NCBI GenBank assembly: GCA_002529455.1
Contig: NYMS01000063.1
Location: 62,001-126,000, forward strand
Length of the DNA stretch: 64,000 nucleotides
Direction: 5' to 3'
Origin: Glycomyces fuscus
GTDB taxonomy: Bacteria; Actinomycetota; Actinomycetes; Streptosporangiales; Streptosporangiaceae
The position numbers and the translations under genes were made by a program. The notes beneath the pieces were generated by a model that saw only the letters and a list, made by a program, of their open reading frames with translations, searched no databases and was not told where the DNA came from. Each line of letters begins with the position of its first letter. Position 1 is the first letter of the stretch. Positions 25,220 to 33,490 of the stretch are shown piece after piece.

Positions 25220-25975
25220 TCAGGAGACGTGCTCCTGGGCGAGGAAGCGTCTGCCGCTGACGTCGTTCGGGCGCTGGGCCAGGAGCCAGCTCCAGAAGGG
25301 GAGCGTGCTCTCGGGCCTGGGCAGGGCCGACAGGTCGACGCCGGGTTCGGCCTCGGCGTACATACGGGTGCCCATGTCACCCGGGTCGACCGCCACGACA
25401 CCGATTCCGGCCTCGGCCAGCTCCAGCGCCAGGATGCGTCCCGCGTGGTCCATCGCGGCCTTGCTGGCGCCGTAGGCCCCGGCGCAGGGGAAGGCCTGCA
25501 CCGCCGCCTCACTGGAGACGTTGACGATCAGCGACCCGGACCCCAGGAGGGGGACCGCCTCCCGGATCAGGGCCAGGGGGGCGACCACGTTGGTCTCCAT
25601 CACCCGTTGGTACACGTCGGCCGTGGCCTCGACCAGGGGGGCGATGGGGCTGACCCCCATGAGGGCGGCGTTGTTCACCACGACGGAGAAGCCGGGAAGG
25701 GCACCCGCCTCCGCCGCCAGCCGGGCGCGGTGGTCGGGGTCGCGGACGTCTCCGGGCACCGCGACGACCCGGCCCGGTCCCTCGGCGTTGAGTTTGTCCG
25801 CCAGTGAGGTGAGTTCGTCGGTGGAACGGGAGGTCGCCACCACGTTCCAGCCCCGCGCGCACAGGAAGGCGGTGAGGGCCGCGCCGAGTCCGCGTCCGGC
25901 CCCCGTCACGAGGGCGGTCCGCCCCGTGCCGTCAGCCGGATCCGCCTGGGAGCCGTCGGTCGTGTCGTCGTGCAT
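25220..25975 (-). CDS. short-chain dehydrogenase/reductase
   Basis: A 251-aa Rossmann-fold NAD(P)(H)-dependent oxidoreductase. Cofactor motif TGAGRGLG is at about residues 24-31, the NNA motif at VVVNNAA, and the catalytic Ser and Tyr-x-x-x-Lys at VNVSSEA and YGASKAA. The Asp/Ser context after beta-2 (ATSRSTDE) suggests NADP preference. The substrate is unknown. It lies 74 nt after the SRPBCC gene on the same strand and is probably co-transcribed with it under the upstream HxlR-type regulator. The first 15 residues are non-conserved, so the start could be later. Confidence 0.9.
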   Translation of the reverse strand: MHDDTTDGSQADPADGTGRTALVTGAGRGLGAALTAFLCARGWNVVATSRSTDELTSLADKLNAEGPGRVVAVPGDVRDPDHRARLAAEAGALPGFSVVVNNAALMGVSPIAPLVEATADVYQRVMETNVVAPLALIREAVPLLGSGSLIVNVSSEAAVQAFPCAGAYGASKAAMDHAGRILALELAEAGIGVVAVDPGDMGTRMYAEAEPGVDLSALPRPESTLPFWSWLLAQRPNDVSGRRFLAQEHVS

Positions 25976-26049
25976 GCTCGCTTGCTCCTCGCCGTGAGGG
26001 GGGTGGGGGTCGGGTCGCGTGCGAAGGACGTGCGGGCTCGGCGCGCGGG

Positions 26050-26556
26050 TCAGCCCCGGGCGGCCCTGGTGTACTCGGGCAGCAGTTCCGAGTAGCGGGC
26101 GTCGGAGTCGACCAGCGGCGGGCGGCCGGTGAGGTGCGCGTCGAGCGAGTCGGTGTACATGTGCCATCCGGCCGCGTAGTCGACCGGATCGGCCGGCGCG
26201 CTCAACCGGTGGTGCTCCAGGGTGAAGTCGGTCTGGCCGTCGCCGACGGGGGCCATGTCCAGCCTGACCCTGGAGTCGGGCTCGCCGGTGTAGCGCCAGG
26301 TGATCTCCAACCGGTGCGGCGGTTCCCAGGCCAGCACCTCACAGGTGATGGTGTCGCCGTGCTGGCCGCGCCCCTCCAGGACGAAGTGGCTTCCGGGGCC
26401 GGGCTCGCCGCTCAGCGCGGGACCGAACCACAGCTTGAGCACGTCGTTGCGGGTCCACGCGTCCCACACCTGCTCCGGGGGTGCGGGCAGCCGCCGCACC
26501 AGGCGCATCGAGGTTCGGTCGCTCGCGACCGTCGAGTAGAGCCGTGGGGCGGTCAT
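26050..26556 (-). CDS. SRPBCC (AHSA1/START-like) protein
   Basis: A 168-aa protein of the AHSA1 branch of the START/SRPBCC superfamily, with the usual opening (VRRLPAPPEQVWDAWT), the KLWFGP motif, a central beta sheet (CEVLAWEPPHRLEITW) and the C-terminal helix (GWHMYTDSLDAHLTG). Such proteins hold small hydrophobic ligands in a cavity. The calicheamicin self-sacrifice protein CalC belongs to the same superfamily, so a gene of this kind near an enediyne cassette is a candidate resistance factor. An equally plausible reading is an ordinary HxlR-linked AHSA1 gene. A promoter is visible upstream. Confidence 0.85.
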   Translation of the reverse strand: MTAPRLYSTVASDRTSMRLVRRLPAPPEQVWDAWTRNDVLKLWFGPALSGEPGPGSHFVLEGRGQHGDTITCEVLAWEPPHRLEITWRYTGEPDSRVRLDMAPVGDGQTDFTLEHHRLSAPADPVDYAAGWHMYTDSLDAHLTGRPPLVDSDARYSELLPEYTRAARG

Positions 26557-26621
26557 CGCTACACCTCCGGTTGGTCCCCGTGGGGAACAGGGTCGTGCTG
26601 TGCTCAGCCGTTAGCCAGATC

Positions 26622-26651
26622 ACTATAATCATTACTACCAACTGTGTTCAA
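26622..26651 (-). promoter_or_regulatory. sigma-70-like promoter of the SRPBCC-SDR unit
   Basis: On the minus strand: TTGAAC at 26646-26651 and TATAGT at 26622-26627 with an 18-nt spacer, in a clearly AT-rich patch 66 nt before the SRPBCC start. A good match to the actinomycete housekeeping promoter consensus. Confidence 0.6.
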
Positions 26652-26687
26652 CACTCCGTGGCCGCGGATGTGCCGCGAGGGCGCGGA

Positions 26688-27338
26688 TCAGGCCAGGCCG
26701 AGCATCCGGCTGCACCGGTGGACGGCCTCCGCGGGCCCCTCCACGCGCATGTCGCCGTTGGCCAGGGCCTCGAACGGGGTCAGGGACTTGGTCCCCACAC
26801 GGACGAACGTCTCCGCCGAACTGTGGATCACCAGGTCGGGCCGGGGCAGGGAGCCGCGGACGAACTCCGCCCGCCCCCCGTCCACGCGCACCCCGAACGC
26901 CTCGTCGTCGATGCGGAACTCGTACTGCTCGCTGACCTGGGGGATGTGGTCGGGGATGGTCATGGCCTGGATCGCCAGGAAGCCCCAGCCGGCCCGTACC
27001 TCGCCGCCGCCCCTCCTCCCGCCCAGTTGGCTCAGCCCCCACCGGGCCAGCGCGAGCACCGGTTCGCGCAGGCCGAGCCCGTCCTCCGTGAGCTCGTAGA
27101 CCTTCCCGCGCGCGTCCCCGGGGGCCGCCGAAACGCTGATCAGGCCGTTGGCCGTCATGGAGCGCAGCCGTTCCGACAACAGGTTGGGCGCCAGTCCGGG
27201 AAGGTCGTGGAGGAGTTCGTTGAACCGTGCGGGGCCGATGAGGAGCTGGCGCACGATGAGCAGCGTCCAGCGCTCGCCCACGATGTCCAGTCCGGTGGCC
27301 AGTCCGCAGAATTGGCCGTAGTCGCGCTTGTTGGTCAT
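26688..27338 (-). CDS. HxlR family winged-helix transcriptional regulator
   Basis: A 216-aa regulator. The N-terminal winged helix (about residues 8-105) has the HxlR signature GERWTLLIVRQLLIGPARFNEL and NLLSERLRSMTANGLI, with only the N-terminal Cys (FCGL) typical of redox-type members. The C-terminal part (about 125-216) resembles an SCP2/sterol-carrier-like ligand domain, as in a known subgroup. It stands upstream of the SRPBCC-SDR genes on the same strand and divergent from the DUF1428-like/MFS pair, so it may control both. Confidence 0.88.
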   Translation of the reverse strand: MTNKRDYGQFCGLATGLDIVGERWTLLIVRQLLIGPARFNELLHDLPGLAPNLLSERLRSMTANGLISVSAAPGDARGKVYELTEDGLGLREPVLALARWGLSQLGGRRGGGEVRAGWGFLAIQAMTIPDHIPQVSEQYEFRIDDEAFGVRVDGGRAEFVRGSLPRPDLVIHSSAETFVRVGTKSLTPFEALANGDMRVEGPAEAVHRCSRMLGLA

Positions 27339-27373
27339 GACGGTCGTACGTTTTCTGCTCCGGCAGTGTTCAT

Positions 27374-27387
27374 GTATTGCAGAATAC
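27374..27387. promoter_or_regulatory. inverted repeat in the HxlR/MFS divergent region
   Basis: GTATT-GCAG-AATAC, in an AT-rich 110-bp region between the divergent HxlR-type and DUF1428-like genes. Position and symmetry suit an HxlR operator. Confidence 0.5.
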
Positions 27388-27448
27388 TATCTGTTCTTAT
27401 AGCGTCTGCCTGAGATGAGCCCATAGCCTCTGGAGCGAAGGCGGCCCC

Positions 27449-27901
27449 ATGTACATCATCTGGTTCCTTCACCGAGTCCCCCTGCGGCGGGCCACCGACT
27501 TCACCGCCCTCGTCCACGAGGCCATCGAGGTCTTCGTGCGGCACGGCGCGATCGGCGGAAGCGTGTTCGAGGTCGCCGACCCCCAGGCCAAGTACGGCTG
27601 CGGGGCGATCCCGGACGCGCTGGAGGTCAGACCGGACGAGGTCCTCTACGCCGAGCTCAACTACTTCCACGACCGCACCCACTACGACAAGGTCATGCCC
27701 TTGGTCGACGCCGATCCCGAACTGGAACGGCTCTACGACCAACTGGTGTCCATGACCGATATCGGCCGAATCGTCCGGGGTGAGTTCTCCAGTCTCTACC
27801 ACGTGATGAACTCCAAGGAATTCCGTGACTACCTGGCCGCACCCCAGACCGTGCGGACGCCCCGGATCCCCAAGGAGCCCGACCATGCGAAACAGCCCTG
27901 A
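27449..27901 (+). CDS. DUF1428-like small protein
   Basis: A 150-aa soluble protein. The segment around residues 25-95 (HGAIGGSVFEVAD, RPDEVLYAELNYFHDRTHYDKVM, DPELERLYD) resembles the DUF1428/YbaA-type ferredoxin-like fold, in which a charged helix follows an edge strand. The match is by eye and moderate. The function is unknown. The last 17 nt overlap the start of the MFS gene, so the two are co-transcribed, probably under the divergent HxlR-type regulator. Confidence 0.7.
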   Translation: MYIIWFLHRVPLRRATDFTALVHEAIEVFVRHGAIGGSVFEVADPQAKYGCGAIPDALEVRPDEVLYAELNYFHDRTHYDKVMPLVDADPELERLYDQLVSMTDIGRIVRGEFSSLYHVMNSKEFRDYLAAPQTVRTPRIPKEPDHAKQP

Positions 27902-29132
27902 ACGGGCCACCCGGCCGCCTTCGAGCACCCGTGCACTGACGTGGGTCTCCGGAGGGCAGTTCCTGGCCTTCGGCCTCGCCATCGGAGTCATGACCGTCAT
28001 GTGGGCGGAGGTGATCCTCGCCCTGGACCTGACCGAGGGCGTCTTCGGCACGGTGCACCTCCTCCTGCCCGTCGCGGCGCTGGTGACGCTCCTCGGCACC
28101 AAGTACCTCTACCGCCGTTTCGGCAACCGCGACCTCGCCGTCTGGGGACAGGCGGCGATGATCGCCATGCTGGTGGTGCTGGCGTGGGCGGACGGAGTCC
28201 TCGGGCTGCTCCTGGCCTTCGCGCTCGCCGGCGTCGCCAGCGCGCTGATCGACACCTCCACCAACAGCGTCTTCATGGACCTGGAGAACACCACCAGCCG
28301 CGACATCACCAACGTGATGTACGCGGTCAACAGCGGCGGCACCGTGGTCAGCGCCCTGGGCTGCGGAATCCTGCTCAGCCTGGACATGGACTACCGCTGG
28401 GTGCTGCTCGTCAGCGCCGCGGTGACGCTGCCGTTCCTGGTGGCCACCTTCCTGGTCCGCTACCCCGTGCCCCAGGAGTCCCCCGGGGACGGGGAGGCGG
28501 AGGCGCCCGACCTCGGCGTGCGCGCACTGATGGCCCGCAGCCGCCTGTTCCGCGTGGTCTTCGCGCTGACCGCGCTCGGCATCGCGGTGGAGAGCATCGT
28601 CCAGGTGTGGGCGGTCATCTACGTCGACCAGCTGCTGGACGTTCCGATCGTGGTCGGCGGCGCGGCCTTCGCCCTGTTCAGCCTCACCATGCTCATCGGA
28701 CGCCTGGGCAACGCCTGGCTCGTGGCCAGGGCGGGCGTGCGCGTGTCCTTCCTGTTCTCCGGGGCGGGCATGGCGGTCGCCGGCGGCGTGCTCATGCTGG
28801 GCGCCGGGCCGTGGGCCTCGGTCCTGGCCTTCACCCTGGCGGGGCTGGCCAACGCCGGGGTCCAGCCCACCGGCATCAGCGCCGCCTCGCGCATCGCCCC
28901 GGCCAACACCGGGGCGATCGCCGGGGCCGTCATGATGCCCGCCTACGGCGCCTTCATCCTGTCGCCCACCGTCTACGGGTGGCTGGCCGAGTGGACCTCC
29001 CTGGACATCGCCATGGTCCTGGTCCTCGTCTGCGGTGCGCTCACCGTCGTGCTGGCCTTCGACCGCTCCGTCAACGAGGTCGACCGCGAACTGCGCGCCG
29101 CGGCCGGGGAGGACGGCGTCGGCACGCGCTGA
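27885..29132 (+). CDS. MFS transporter
   Basis: A 415-aa integral membrane protein with about twelve helices in two halves joined by a charged loop (around residues 195-215, QESPGDGEAEAPD). An RRFGNRD segment between helices 2 and 3 fits the MFS loop motif. Probably a drug or metabolite exporter driven by protons. The substrate is not evident; the position 5 kb past the enediyne genes allows a role in product export, but pairing with the DUF1428-like gene and HxlR regulator suggests a self-contained efflux unit. Confidence 0.88.
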   Translation: MRNSPERATRPPSSTRALTWVSGGQFLAFGLAIGVMTVMWAEVILALDLTEGVFGTVHLLLPVAALVTLLGTKYLYRRFGNRDLAVWGQAAMIAMLVVLAWADGVLGLLLAFALAGVASALIDTSTNSVFMDLENTTSRDITNVMYAVNSGGTVVSALGCGILLSLDMDYRWVLLVSAAVTLPFLVATFLVRYPVPQESPGDGEAEAPDLGVRALMARSRLFRVVFALTALGIAVESIVQVWAVIYVDQLLDVPIVVGGAAFALFSLTMLIGRLGNAWLVARAGVRVSFLFSGAGMAVAGGVLMLGAGPWASVLAFTLAGLANAGVQPTGISAASRIAPANTGAIAGAVMMPAYGAFILSPTVYGWLAEWTSLDIAMVLVLVCGALTVVLAFDRSVNEVDRELRAAAGEDGVGTR

Positions 29133-29155
29133 CCCGCGGCCCGGCCCCCGGACGG

Positions 29156-29223
29156 GTCGTGCCCGGCCCCCGCGGCCGGGCACGACCACCGTGCGGCGCC
29201 CCGTCAGCGGGGACGCCGCACGG
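29156..29223. terminator. convergent terminators between MFS and methyltransferase genes
   Basis: Two hairpins: a perfect 13-bp stem (29156-29168 with 29174-29186) and a second stem of 10 bp plus CCCC/GGGG (29189-29198 with 29214-29223) that overlaps the last codons of the minus-strand methyltransferase. Confidence 0.7.
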
Positions 29224-29971
29224 TCCACGTCTCCCGACGGGTCCCGGAGCCGAGCACCCCCGTCCCGTAGTCGTCGGCCACACACACCGGCTCCAGGCCC
29301 GCGGCGTCGACCGCCTCCTCCACCTCGCCCCTGGAGAACCAGCGCTGCCGGTGGGTCTCGTCCGTGCGCCGGTAACGGCCGTCCTCCTCCCGGACGAACA
29401 CGGTGACCAGGTAGTCGAAGCAGGCCGTGCCCTCCACGGGCCGGGTGTCCCACAGGTACGCGAAGTCGCCGAAGTCCTCACCCGTGCGTCCGAGCGCCGC
29501 CATGTCCTGGAAGACCCGCCGGGTGCTCAGGTCGAACACGAACACGCCTCCCGGCCGGAGCAGCCCGTGCACCTGGGTGAGCACCAGGCCCAGCTGGCCC
29601 GGTGGGGTGAGGTAGTTGATCCCGTCGTAGCAGCAGGTGGCCGCGTCGAAGGGACCCGTCCCCGGGGGCAGGGGCGAGGGCAGCGCCACCCTGTGGAACC
29701 GCGTGCCCGGGGCGGCGCGTCGGCGCGCGTGCGCGAGCATCTCCTCCGAGGCGTCCACCCCCGTCACCTCGTAGCCCCGTTCCTGGAGCATCGCCAGCGT
29801 CACCCCGGTCCCGCAGCACAGGTCCAGGACGCTGCGCACGGCGCCGTCGGCCTCCTCCAGGCGGTCGGTGATGTAGGAGGCCCAGGTCCGGTAGGGGACG
29901 CGGTCGGCGGCCATCCACCGGTCATAGACCGCCGCCAGCCCGCTGTAGGGCGCCTCCGTGGTCTCCGTCAT
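29204..29971 (-). CDS. class I SAM-dependent methyltransferase
   Basis: A 255-aa methyltransferase. Motif I is VLDLCCGTGVTL (about residues 48-59), the acidic end of beta-2 is VTGVDAS, and post-I features (TCCYDGINYL) resemble the small-molecule methyltransferase group with a YD-INY motif. The substrate is unknown. It is convergent with the MFS gene; the neighbouring 397-aa gene upstream is separated by a terminator, so it has its own promoter in a gap of about 80 nt. Confidence 0.88.
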   Translation of the reverse strand: MTETTEAPYSGLAAVYDRWMAADRVPYRTWASYITDRLEEADGAVRSVLDLCCGTGVTLAMLQERGYEVTGVDASEEMLAHARRRAAPGTRFHRVALPSPLPPGTGPFDAATCCYDGINYLTPPGQLGLVLTQVHGLLRPGGVFVFDLSTRRVFQDMAALGRTGEDFGDFAYLWDTRPVEGTACFDYLVTVFVREEDGRYRRTDETHRQRWFSRGEVEEAVDAAGLEPVCVADDYGTGVLGSGTRRETWTVRRPR

Positions 29972-30008
29972 CGGTCATCTCCCATCCAGGTGTCCGGGCA
30001 CGCGCGGA

Positions 30009-30038
30009 GCCCACGCCGGGCGGACGCCCGGCGTGGGC
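30009..30038. terminator. terminator after the 397-aa unknown gene
   Basis: Perfect 13-bp stem (30009-30021 with 30026-30038) and GGAC loop, 14 nt past the stop of the minus-strand gene. Confidence 0.75.
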
Positions 30039-30051
30039 CGCCTTCACGGGA

Positions 30052-31245
30052 TCAGGCCCGCGCCTCGTCCTCGGACAGGACGTCGATACGGCCGTCCGGG
30101 GAGCCGTGGCACTTCTCGGTGTTGAGCGTCATCTGCCGGCCCGCGCCGGTGTAGTCGCCCGACTTGCCGCGGAAGGTCCCGTAGAGGCGGGCGTTGGTGC
30201 GCTCGCCCGCGACGGGGTCGGTCGGGTTGCCCAGCTGCACGTGGCCCGCCTCGACCCGGCCGGCCTCCATGGTGGCCTCCAGGTTCACGGCGGCCCAGCC
30301 GAAGTAGCGGCCGCGGACGCTCTGCACGAACGGCATCTCGGCGGCGCGCAGGCGGTCCGCCCGGACGCCGGAGCCCTCGATGTCGAACTCGCCCTGTCGG
30401 GCGAAGCTGGTCATGGCGACCCGGGACAGGGCGATGGGCACGTCCACCGGCTCGCCCTGGCCCACGATCCCGCTCGGGAAGTAGGGGCGCAGGGTCTCGG
30501 AGAGGTAGGTGTGCTCCAGGTAGCGGTCCCCGTAGGGCACCGAGGTGCCCCGGAAGGGGTAGATCTCCAGGTGCGGGGACCCGTCCGCGTTGAAGCCCTC
30601 GATGCGCTTCTCGATGGTCAGGTCGGTCCGGATGGTCTCGACGTTGGTCGAGGCCAGCACCCGTCCCAGCAGCGACTCGAACCACTGGGGGGAGAGCACC
30701 GCGCGCACGGGCCCGGTCTCGGGCAGGTCGACGATGACGCTGCCGCTGATCACCAGCGGAACCGTCTGGTCGAAGCCGCCCGTCTCCTCGACCCGGGCCG
30801 AGGTGTAGACCCGGGCCTCGGCCTGGCCCGTGGCGTCCGTGCGCAGGATGCGCGCCCAGTCGGCGACCTCGGGGTCCTCGTCGTCCCGGTGGTCCTGCAG
30901 CAGCTGCGCCGCCTCGGCGCCCGCCGTCTTCAGGGCCAGCCACAGGGCGCCCTGGCGGGCCTTGGAGTCGCCTTCGCTGTCCAGGAACCGCTTGACGGCC
31001 GGCAGGGCCTGGGCGGAGGCGCGGTCGGCCAGCTCCCACAGGGCGCGCTCGCGCTCCATGGCGGTCTCCTCGCCGAAGGCCGCCTCCTCCAGCTCGCCGT
31101 TGGAGCGGCTGTCGAAGGGCAGGTAGTTCTCGGCGATCGGGCGGGCGAAGTCGATGTACTCCGCGGGGTCGTTGTAGCGCACCGGGTTCGGCGGCACGTA
31201 CGCGGTGATGCCCGTGTTCTCGGTCGGGGTGTGTTGGATCGTCAC
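30052..31245 (-). CDS. unrecognised 397-aa protein with HEAT-like N-terminal helices
   Basis: I do not recognise this protein. Residues about 30-130 are helical and charged with HEAT-like repeats (ERERALWELADRASAQALPA, ARQGALWLALKTAGAEAAQL, DPEVADWARILR). The rest is predicted beta-rich, with blocks such as GSVIVDLPETGPVRAVLSP, PYGDRYLEHTYLSETLRPYF and HVQLGNPTDPVAGERTN. No signal peptide or membrane segment. The GTG at 31245 has GGGAGA upstream and begins a plausible N-terminus. It stands alone between terminators, preceded by an AT-rich region, so it has its own promoter. Function unknown. Confidence 0.75.
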   Translation of the reverse strand: MTIQHTPTENTGITAYVPPNPVRYNDPAEYIDFARPIAENYLPFDSRSNGELEEAAFGEETAMERERALWELADRASAQALPAVKRFLDSEGDSKARQGALWLALKTAGAEAAQLLQDHRDDEDPEVADWARILRTDATGQAEARVYTSARVEETGGFDQTVPLVISGSVIVDLPETGPVRAVLSPQWFESLLGRVLASTNVETIRTDLTIEKRIEGFNADGSPHLEIYPFRGTSVPYGDRYLEHTYLSETLRPYFPSGIVGQGEPVDVPIALSRVAMTSFARQGEFDIEGSGVRADRLRAAEMPFVQSVRGRYFGWAAVNLEATMEAGRVEAGHVQLGNPTDPVAGERTNARLYGTFRGKSGDYTGAGRQMTLNTEKCHGSPDGRIDVLSEDEARA

Positions 31246-31727
31246 GTGATCTCTCCCGGAGTTGGGGGGAGTAGGACAATCACTATAAGAAATTAAATCT
31301 TTTGTGCTGTCAAAGGTGCCGCAGCGGCCGCTTCGCGGGCGGAGGTCGGCAAAGGGCGACGTCAGGACGTGGATGCTGGCGTTCTCCGCCTGTTGGCGGA
31401 AGATGCGAGTTCGCAGAATTGGAGAAGCGGCGCCGTGCGTCGCTGGCTCGGAGGCGGTCTGGGGGAGCAAGAAAGCTATAAAAATTATAGTTAATATCGC
31501 GGGCGGAGGCGGTCCGGAGGGTTCGGCGCCGGCGCGTCCCGCTCGGGAGGCCGAGCGCGTTCGGGGGACGAAGCGGGGCAAGCCGGTCCGTCCGGCGTCC
31601 ACGGGGGCCAGCGGTGGAACACGGCCTGTGACGGGTCACATAGGGTGGTGCCATGGCGGACCGGCCGTCGCGGTGCGTTCTGCCTGGTGGAAGCCGAACG
31701 ACGACCCACGACCGTACCGGGAGCAGG
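31246..31727. promoter_or_regulatory. 482-bp divergent intergenic region with AT-rich patches
   Basis: No gene seen. Two strikingly AT-rich patches stand out: about 31280-31310 (AAGAAATTAAATCTTTTGTG), likely part of the promoter of the minus-strand unknown gene, and about 31467-31496, which contains the short hairpin CTATAAAAATTATAG. The remainder is ordinary GC-rich sequence leading to DUF3159. It marks the right edge of the island that begins after DUF3710. Confidence 0.5.
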
Positions 31728-32567
31728 ATGACTGAGCACCAGCGGGCCGCCGAGGAGGCCGCCCCGGCCGCCGGGGCGGACGACAGGGACGAGTCCGCGG
31801 CGGCGCACACCGGCGGTGCGCGGGACGCCTCCGCGCCGGACCCGGCTCCCCGGGAGGAGGGCGGCTCCGAACGGCAGGAGCCCCCGGCGGTCACCGAGGA
31901 CACCGTCGAGGCGCTCGTGCGCTCCCAGCTGTCCAAGGCGCTGGGCGGCAAGCGCGGCATGGTCGAGGCGGCCGTGCCCACCCTGACCTTCACCCTGACC
32001 TACGTCCTCACCTCCGAGCTGAGGCTGTCGATCCTCCTCGGGGTGGCCGCGGCCCTGCTGCTGGGCGCGGTCCGGCTCGTGCAGCGCTCCTCGGTGCAGT
32101 ACGTGCTCACCAGCCTGTTCGGCATCGGCATCGCCGCGGTCTTCGCCATGCGCAGCGGCAACGCCGCCGACGCCTTCCTGCCGGGCATCATCTACAACGC
32201 CGTCTACGCCGTGGTGCTGAGCCTGTCGGTGCTGGTGCGCTGGCCCGCGATCGGGCTGATGATCGGCCCGTTCATCGGCGCCAAGGAGGACTTCACCTCC
32301 TGGCGGGCCAACCCGGCCGTGGTCTCCCTGGCCTCGCGCCTGACCTGGCTGCTGGTCCTGCCCTGCGTGATCCGCGTGCTCGTGCAGTACCCGCTGTGGA
32401 TGGCCGACACCTACGGCTGGGCGGACACCTTCGGCCTCCTGGGCCTGTCCAAGGTCGCCATGGGCTGGCCGCTCCAGGTCGCCGCGTTCGCGGCCATGGT
32501 GTGGGTGCTGGCACGGGGCCGCACCCCGCTGGAGGAGCGGGAGCGGCCGACCGGGGACGACGCCTAG
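31728..32567 (+). CDS. DUF3159 domain-containing membrane protein
   Basis: A 279-aa protein. The first 60 residues are acidic and disordered, then EALVRSQLSKALGGKRGMVEAAVPT opens the DUF3159 core, followed by about six membrane helices (FTLTYVLTSELRLSI, YVLTSLFGIGIAAVFAM, GIIYNAVYAVVLSLSVL and others) and a conserved LSKVAMGWPL segment. Function unknown; in actinobacteria it is usually next to TrkA genes, as here. The ATG at 31728 follows GAGCAGG; an in-frame ATG at 31653 is less likely. Confidence 0.9.
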   Translation: MTEHQRAAEEAAPAAGADDRDESAAAHTGGARDASAPDPAPREEGGSERQEPPAVTEDTVEALVRSQLSKALGGKRGMVEAAVPTLTFTLTYVLTSELRLSILLGVAAALLLGAVRLVQRSSVQYVLTSLFGIGIAAVFAMRSGNAADAFLPGIIYNAVYAVVLSLSVLVRWPAIGLMIGPFIGAKEDFTSWRANPAVVSLASRLTWLLVLPCVIRVLVQYPLWMADTYGWADTFGLLGLSKVAMGWPLQVAAFAAMVWVLARGRTPLEERERPTGDDA

Positions 32568-32734
32568 GGGTTGTCGCCCCGGCCGGGCCTCCAGCCCCCG
32601 GCGGCCGCCCGGGCGCCCGCGGGGTCGCCGGAGGCGGCGCGGGCGGGTCTGCGCGGGAGCACTGCTCCGTAGGCGTCGGCCGGGGGCGGTGGCGGGCGAC
32701 GGGCGGATCCGGCGGAGCCGCCGCTGCGCCCGCC

Positions 32735-32808
32735 CCGACCCGGTTCCCGCTCCCCGGGCGCCCGGACACGGGCCCAAGCGGAGCGGGGTTCCCGGGACGC
32801 ACCCCCTA
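32735..32808. repeat. partial copy of the dispersed intergenic repeat
   Basis: The tail half of the repeat family seen at 5398-5745: GGTTCCCGCTCCCCGGGCGC, then CCGGACACGGG and GCGGAGCGGGGTTCCCGGGA. It lies between convergent DUF3159 and TrkA genes, in a 238-nt gap that otherwise holds no gene. Confidence 0.75.
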
Positions 32809-33489
32809 GAGCGGGTCGGCGTCCTGCGCCGGGCCCAGCAGGGACTCCAGGACGCCCAGGGCCCCGGGTTCGGCCAGGAACACCACGGTGTCGCCCACCG
32901 ACAGGGTCCGGCCGGGGTCCGGCGGGCGCACCCCCTGGGGGCCCACCACCGCCACCAGCGCCACGCCGGCGGGCAGGGACTCCGCCAGCGCGCCCTCCGG
33001 CCCGCCCGCGAACGGGCTCTCGGCGTGCAGCACCGACTCGGCGATCTCGGCCCCCGGCAGAGGCGGCAGGGCGTCCTCCCCGTCCAGGTCCTCCTCGGGC
33101 GCGTCCTCGACCAGGTCGGCGATCAGCCGAGGCGGGGAGACCGCCAGGTCCACACCCCAGGACTCGGTGAACAGCCACTCGTTGTCGGGGTCGTTGATGC
33201 GGGCGATCACCCTGCCCACCCCGAACTCGGTCTTTGCCAGCAAGGACACCACCAGGTTGACCTTGTCGTCGCTGCTGGCGGCGATGACCACGTCGAAGTC
33301 CTCCAGGCGGGCGTCCTCCAGCGTCGCCAGCTCGCAGGCGTCGGCCAGCAGCCACTCCACCTGGGGCAGGTCGTCCACGCCGATGGCACGGGTGTCCCGG
33401 TCGATCAGCAGCACGTCGTGGCCGCTGCCCGCCAGCTCCGTGGCGATGGAGCGGCCCACGCTCCCGGCTCCCGCGATGGCGATCCGCAT
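32806..33489 (-). CDS. TrkA family potassium uptake regulatory protein
   Basis: A 227-aa RCK protein: N-terminal NAD-binding Rossmann domain (GAGSVGRSIA at residues 6-15, DRD at the end of beta-2, ARINDPDNEWLF) and a C-terminal RCK_C-like domain (about 145-215, GVALVAVVG, LSVGDTVVFLA). It gates K+ transport in response to nucleotide or c-di-AMP; the matching transporter is not in the window. Separated by one base from the upstream paralogue stop, so both are co-expressed and likely form a heteromer. An acidic linker sits at about 128-145. Confidence 0.9.
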   Translation of the reverse strand: MRIAIAGAGSVGRSIATELAGSGHDVLLIDRDTRAIGVDDLPQVEWLLADACELATLEDARLEDFDVVIAASSDDKVNLVVSLLAKTEFGVGRVIARINDPDNEWLFTESWGVDLAVSPPRLIADLVEDAPEEDLDGEDALPPLPGAEIAESVLHAESPFAGGPEGALAESLPAGVALVAVVGPQGVRPPDPGRTLSVGDTVVFLAEPGALGVLESLLGPAQDADPL

Positions 33490-33490
33490 C

